A DNA stretch of 64,000 bases from Fischerella sp. PCC 9431. Lineage in GTDB: Bacteria > Cyanobacteriota > Cyanobacteriia > Cyanobacteriales > Nostocaceae. Position 1 is the stretch's first letter; the number at the start of each line of letters is the position of its first letter. Under the pieces are notes generated by a model. It was not told the origin of the DNA and searched no databases. It saw only the letters and a list, made by a program, of their open reading frames with translations. Position numbers and translations under genes: made by a program. The stretch lies in contig NZ_KE650771.1 in the NCBI RefSeq assembly GCF_000447295.1, positions 5,328,147 to 5,392,146 on the forward strand, in the 5' to 3' direction. Shown here one piece after another: positions 59,948-64,000 of the stretch.

Positions 59948-61462
59948 CTATTTTAACTGGCGTTGGATGCGATCGCTCAAAGGACTGTGTTTAGATGCTA
60001 AACGCGCCCTTCCAGCAGCAGCCCATTCTTGTAGTTGTTGAATTTGTTCGGTGGCAGTGCGAGCTAAGGGTATAATTTGGCTGGCGGCTTCTAAAATATC
60101 ATCGGTAGTAAAATCACGGTTTTGGCTAAAACCGATGTGCATGGCTTCAATTAAAGTTTGTTCAATTTCTGCGCCAGAAAAATCGGGTGTTTCATACGCC
60201 AACCTGTCAATATCATAACTTTTAATGTTATGAGCGCGTAGTCTTGATAAATGTACATTGAAAATAGCTTTTCTTTCTTCTTGGGTAGGTAAACCAACAA
60301 AGAAAATTTCATCAAATCGCCCTTTTCGTAGCATTTCTGGCGGTAGGGCTTGAATATCATTTGCGGTAGAAACCACAAATACGGGCGAGGTTTTCTCAGC
60401 TAACCAGGTAATAAATGTACCGAAAACACGGCTAGTTGTTCCTGCATCTCCTTTACTACCAAGTCCCGAAAAAGCTTTATCGATCTCGTCTATCCACAAT
60501 ACACAAGGAGCGAGGGCTTCGGCTACTTGGATCATTTGGCGTGTACGTGATTCTGATTCACCCACTAAACCTGCAAATAATCGTCCCACATCCAAGCGTA
60601 GTAGAGGTAAATGCCAATGATGAGCGATCGCTTTCGCTGTTAATGATTTACCAGTTCCTTGGATACCTACCAACAGTAAACCACGGGGGTGCGGTAATCC
60701 GTACTGTCTCGCCCGTTCTGTAAACGCACCTCCCCGACGCAGTAACCAATCTTTGAGATTATCTAATCCGCCGATGTCGGAAATTTGCTCAGTTGCGGGG
60801 ATAAAATCGAGAATCTGGGTTTGGCGGATAGTTTGGCGTTTTTCTTCTAAAACTAGATCCACATCTTCTGGTTGTAATTCACCGTGAGTTGCGATCGCTC
60901 TGGCTAATACCCGGCGTATTCTTTCCATTGATAGCCCTTGACAAGAGCGCACCAAGTCATCTAAAAATTTGCTGGAGGGAGAATGACCTGTAGCGATTAA
61001 CAAGCGTTCTACTTCTGAGCGAATTTCGGTGGCACTGGGTAAAGGGAACTCTACAACTGTCAAAACTTCTGTTAAATCATCAGGAATCGCAACTCTCGGC
61101 GACAACAGAATAATATTTTTTGGTTGTGATTTGAGGAGTCTCGCTAAATTGCGGAGTTTGCGAGAAATAGCCACATCGTCTAGAAAACGATGATAGTCTC
61201 GTAGAATAAATACTCCCGGTGCGGTGGCGGGAATTTTTTCGACAAATTCTAAAGCTTGCAAGGGGTTACGTCGCCCAAAGCCTTGATCATTGGGGTTTCC
61301 CTGATAGCCATCAACAAAATCCCAAGTGTAAACCGGACGATTACCCTGATTTGCTGCTTCCTCTCGAATTGCACCTTCTAAACGTTCTTCCTCATAGGTG
61401 GGAATATAGATGAGCGGATAACGGGCGCGGAGCAGTAGTTTGAACTCTTCACGGAAGCTCAT
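59948..61462 (-). CDS. ycf46: Ycf46-type AAA ATPase
   Basis: A 504-residue AAA+ protein. The N-terminal region (1-235, starting FREEFKLLLRARYPLIYIPTYEEERL) is a degenerate ATPase-like domain typical of Ycf46. The C-terminal AAA module has Walker A GIQGTGKSLTAK, Walker B CVLWIDEIDKAF, the second region of homology LPPEMLRKGRFDEIFFVGLP and a C-terminal lid. Ycf46 is conserved in cyanobacteria and red-lineage plastids and has been linked to inorganic carbon use and photosynthesis regulation. The ATG is at 61462. Confidence 0.92.
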   Translation of the reverse strand: MSFREEFKLLLRARYPLIYIPTYEEERLEGAIREEAANQGNRPVYTWDFVDGYQGNPNDQGFGRRNPLQALEFVEKIPATAPGVFILRDYHRFLDDVAISRKLRNLARLLKSQPKNIILLSPRVAIPDDLTEVLTVVEFPLPSATEIRSEVERLLIATGHSPSSKFLDDLVRSCQGLSMERIRRVLARAIATHGELQPEDVDLVLEEKRQTIRQTQILDFIPATEQISDIGGLDNLKDWLLRRGGAFTERARQYGLPHPRGLLLVGIQGTGKSLTAKAIAHHWHLPLLRLDVGRLFAGLVGESESRTRQMIQVAEALAPCVLWIDEIDKAFSGLGSKGDAGTTSRVFGTFITWLAEKTSPVFVVSTANDIQALPPEMLRKGRFDEIFFVGLPTQEERKAIFNVHLSRLRAHNIKSYDIDRLAYETPDFSGAEIEQTLIEAMHIGFSQNRDFTTDDILEAASQIIPLARTATEQIQQLQEWAAAGRARLASKHSPLSDRIQRQLK

Positions 61463-61776
61463 AATATTTGGATGTTATTAGCGAGTTGTTATTTTATGTA
61501 GTTCTTTCATTTTTAAGGTTTGTACTGCTCTTCACAACTGTTTTATCTTTTTTATCTATAAAAATGAATATATCAAAAGCCAATACTACTCGGATAAGAC
61601 AAATCGATTGACATTTAAATTTTGTAGAGACGTTGCACTGCAACGTCTCTATATACCTAGAATGATGACTAAAAATCCTATCCTATCCCTTGCGGCATTG
61701 TAACAAACTTTCCAAAAATTATTCCCAGCCAGAGACTGGGAACGAAGAAATAGCCGAGTCACCAGTGATCAGTGAC
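61463..61776. other. Spacer with palindromes
   Basis: TAGAGACGTTGCA (61625-61637) pairs with TGCAACGTCTCTA (61639-61651), a 13-bp stem. Another repeat, CCCAGCCAGAGACTGGGAA near 61721-61740, contains the short palindrome CCCAG...CTGGG. No gene was seen. The stem could terminate the DUF177 transcript. Confidence 0.6.
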
Positions 61777-62283
61777 TTAAGATGGAAGTTGCTTTTTCAA
61801 AGCTTCCAAAGAAGCCCAACGACGATCTACAGTGCGAGTAGAGTCTTGATCATGACTTGGTTGAATACCTGGACAATTTTGATCACAGAGTTGGCGCTGA
61901 GGAATTTCTAAGCATACTTGCTCATACAACCATTCACCAGGGTCAAAATATCCGTGGGGTGATAAAGTTTCTACTAAATCTTCCACAGCTATTTCTCGTT
62001 CTAGGGGTAAAGACACTTCTTGCTCTACGGCTTCGTCTAACCAAATGATTTCGGAGGTATCAACCACTAAGCGATGATTGTAATTTTGCAAGCAGCGATT
62101 GCAGGTACAAGTAATAATTGCTTCTGCTTTTCCAGATACTTCTAAGTAGTTGCCCTGATGTTGCACACGCACACGCCCGCGAACTGGTGTCAAGGTATCT
62201 AAACCAGACAGAAACTCTTTAACCTGAATCTCCTCTGTCCGCTCCGGCGCTTTGGTTAGCTGCGGAATATATATTGCGTCCAT
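61777..62283 (-). CDS. DUF177 (YceD-like) protein
   Basis: A 168-residue protein with the family core VRGRVRVQHQGNYLEVSGKAEAIITCTCNRCLQNY (CxCxxC at about 59-64). A distal pair follows in EIPQRQLCDQNCPGI, so four Cys residues could bind zinc. DUF177 proteins are linked to 23S rRNA maturation and ribosome assembly in bacteria and plastids. It lies 127 bp downstream of jag on the same strand, a conserved cyanobacterial order. Confidence 0.88.
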   Translation of the reverse strand: MDAIYIPQLTKAPERTEEIQVKEFLSGLDTLTPVRGRVRVQHQGNYLEVSGKAEAIITCTCNRCLQNYNHRLVVDTSEIIWLDEAVEQEVSLPLEREIAVEDLVETLSPHGYFDPGEWLYEQVCLEIPQRQLCDQNCPGIQPSHDQDSTRTVDRRWASLEALKKQLPS

Positions 62284-62410
62284 AGGATTTGTGAGACATC
62301 CTCACGAAAAATGAGCTTTTCTATCAGCTATTTTGCTGATAATACTTCTTTAGTCTAACTTTTTTGGGCTGTTAGTTTGTTAGTTGTTAGGGACAATCAA
62401 CAATTAACGA

Positions 62411-62926
62411 TTATTGAGGAAATGCCAAGCGTACAACTAAATTACGATGTGGTTCTTTACCCCGGCTGAATGTTTCTAGATCCCTAAATTCTTTTAAAAA
62501 GGTGTGGATTTGACGACGTTCAGCCGAACTGAGGGATTTTATTTCCACTTCTTTTGCTGTTATCCGGACTTGTTCAGCAGCAGCTTCAGCGATCGCGCGA
62601 ATTTCTGCTTGTCTGTTGATCCGATAACCGTTTAATTCTACAGTGTATGAGGCTTGTCCCTCATGAGGTTGATTTAAGTTAAGAGTAGAATTTGCTAGAT
62701 ACTGAATTGCATCTAGCACTACACCATTAGGCCCAATCAAAACCTGAATTTGTTCTGGTGTCATATTGATATGATCAATAGTCAACCAGTAGTTATCTGG
62801 TTCTTGAGACTCGCCCTCAGCAATCTTAGCTATTTCTAAATCGCCTTTAATTTCAGTATTTATTCCAGTAAATTGCAGCAGTGTTTTTAACCACTGCTGC
62901 CCTCTTTCCATCCGAGAGTCAGTCAT
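62411..62926 (-). CDS. jag: KH-R3H RNA-binding protein Jag (KhpB-like)
   Basis: From the ATG at 62926 the protein has 171 residues; the frame could start at a TTG two codons earlier but that overlaps the yidC stop. A KH-like domain (about 60-100, VLIGPNGVVLDAIQYLANSTL) is followed by an R3H domain (about 110-170, LSSAERRQIHTFLKEF...RNLVVRLAF). The long N-terminal Jag domain of Firmicutes is reduced. It binds RNA and is coupled to YidC: the start lies 2 bases after the yidC stop, implying translational coupling. Confidence 0.9.
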   Translation of the reverse strand: MTDSRMERGQQWLKTLLQFTGINTEIKGDLEIAKIAEGESQEPDNYWLTIDHINMTPEQIQVLIGPNGVVLDAIQYLANSTLNLNQPHEGQASYTVELNGYRINRQAEIRAIAEAAAEQVRITAKEVEIKSLSSAERRQIHTFLKEFRDLETFSRGKEPHRNLVVRLAFPQ

Positions 62927-62928
62927 TA

Positions 62929-64000
62929 TCAACCTGTAGCCTTTTTCTTGGAACTCTTTGGTTCAACTTTCTTAGAGCTTTTTGGCTCATTAGAACTCTT
63001 TGGTTCAACTTTCTTAGAACTTTTTGGCTCAAACGGCAATGTTTTTTGTTGTGCTTCCGTCTGCTTTTCTTGGGTATCTACAATCTTTTGTAGTTCCTCT
63101 GGCAGAGGTTCACGCGAAAGGATGTAAGTTTGTAGAGTTTGGAAAATATTACCAATCACCATATACATCAAAACCCCAGCCGGCAAGGGGAAGAACAAAA
63201 ACATCCCGGAAAAGATTACCGGAGTGATTTTATTAACTGTATCCTGTTGTGGATTACCACCACTAGAATTCTGCCCCGAAAGGATTTGGCTGACGTAAAG
63301 AGTAACACCAAACAATACCACCATCGCCACAATATCCCAATGAATTGTGCCATCAGGATCACTGGCCCCAACTCTACCCAAAGCTTCAATAAACAAAAAT
63401 CCTTTGTCTGCTGCTAGCCCCGGAATTGTTCCAGTTATGGTGACATCTCCTGGCTGGAGGGCTTCGATATTGCCTTGCTCATCAATTGTGATTCTTTCTT
63501 CCCCTTTGGTGATTTTCCATTGAGGAACTAAGTTGGTATCTGGGTGTTCTGCCAATAACTCCTGAAATGGCTTACCTTCAGGAGTCTGATATTGAATCTT
63601 GGTATGTTCTCCAACAGCTAATTTGCTACCTCCAGGGAGAATGGCACTTACCTTAAGGTGTTCCCCATCTGCAACATAGATATTTTGGGGAGGAGTGACA
63701 AAGGCTTGGGGTTGAATTCTTTCAATTTGTTCAGCAGGAAGGATTTGCAAGTTAACATTATAGTTAACACCAGCAAAAGGCGAACCCCGCAAGGTCGCAA
63801 ATAGTGCTAATAACACTGGCATTTGCAACAGTAATGGTAAACATCCAGCTAAAGGATTACCAAATTCCTTCTGGACATTCATCATTTCTTCTTGCTGCTT
63901 TTGCGGATCATCTTTATAGCGTTCTTTAATTTCTTGCATCCGCTTTTGCATCAAAGGTTGGACAACTCGCATCCGTCGCATGTTGCGAATTGAACCGGCA
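62929..64000 (-). CDS. yidC: Membrane protein insertase YidC (5' part outside window)
   Basis: At least 356 codons are present, and the frame is open to the window edge, so the N-terminus is missing. The visible part starts in the cytoplasmic hairpin ([29 protein letters not shown]). It continues through [22 protein letters not shown], a large inserted segment (about 90-210 of the visible part) and the last transmembrane helices ([26 protein letters not shown]). The lysine-rich tail has repeats of EPKSSKK. YidC inserts thylakoid and plasma membrane proteins. Gene order yidC-jag-DUF177 is the usual cyanobacterial one. Confidence 0.95.
   Translation of the reverse strand, partial: AGSIRNMRRMRVVQPLMQKRMQEIKERYKDDPQKQQEEMMNVQKEFGNPLAGCLPLLLQMPVLLALFATLRGSPFAGVNYNVNLQILPAEQIERIQPQAFVTPPQNIYVADGEHLKVSAILPGGSKLAVGEHTKIQYQTPEGKPFQELLAEHPDTNLVPQWKITKGEERITIDEQGNIEALQPGDVTITGTIPGLAADKGFLFIEALGRVGASDPDGTIHWDIVAMVVLFGVTLYVSQILSGQNSSGGNPQQDTVNKITPVIFSGMFLFFPLPAGVLMYMVIGNIFQTLQTYILSREPLPEELQKIVDTQEKQTEAQQKTLPFEPKSSKKVEPKSSNEPKSSKKVEPKSSKKKATG

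Overview
The window reads as chromosomal DNA of a filamentous, probably heterocyst-forming (Nostocales-type) cyanobacterium. The evidence is dense HIP1 octamers (GCGATCGC), petN of the cytochrome b6f complex, ycf46, menH of phylloquinone synthesis, cyanobacterial families such as DUF4079 and DUF1997, and spacers filled with heptanucleotide tandem repeats (STRRs) and palindromic dispersed repeats. Genus cannot be fixed from the sequence. No rRNA, tRNA or CRISPR array was recognised.

Layout. 0-9 kb: the 5' end of a caspase-like gene cut by the window edge, a VOC protein, a membrane PAS-PAS-GAF-GGDEF protein, two penicillin-binding proteins (bifunctional PBP1 and FtsI-type) and a sucrose-phosphatase-like HAD. 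9-14.5 kb: a STAS protein and a sucrose-phosphate-synthase-like glycosyltransferase, then a divergent response regulator and CHASE3 histidine kinase pair and a glycine-zipper stress protein. 14.8-28.5 kb: secreted and lipoprotein genes, a GH31 glucosidase, an Nramp-like transporter with non-canonical metal-site motifs, a permease, a TreS-like GH13 enzyme, a ClC-CBS-USP fusion and an SLH protein. 29-32 kb: a small orphan, a DMT transporter with a repeat-encoded Gly/Gln linker, and purU.

31-42 kb is the accessory-looking part. A 1354-residue LRR-Roco(GTPase)-TIR protein has about 27 almost identical 23-residue LRRs. It is preceded by a 63-bp tandem repeat and bracketed by two inverted copies of a MITE-like element with GGCTACGGTGTACA ends. 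It is followed by an unrecognised 598-residue protein with a proline-rich linker and by an ankyrin-repeat protein. By its domains the Roco-TIR protein resembles bacterial sensor/NADase conflict proteins; this is inference.

41.5-64 kb is mostly housekeeping: DUF4079, DUF1997, an SDR, a lambda-R-like membrane-anchored lysozyme, menH; a carbon and energy group (phosphoketolase, class-III-like PPK2, phosphoglucomutase); the TldD/TldE pair; an alpha/beta hydrolase; BON and DEDDh exonuclease genes; petN with a 53-codon gene 7 bp downstream; an SH3 protein; ycf46; and the conserved yidC-jag-DUF177 locus, with yidC running off the right edge.

The most unusual nucleotide-level signal is a set of dispersed repeats built from short perfect palindromes. 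The stem sequences differ between copies but stay self-complementary, which looks like covariation and suggests selection for a DNA or RNA hairpin.
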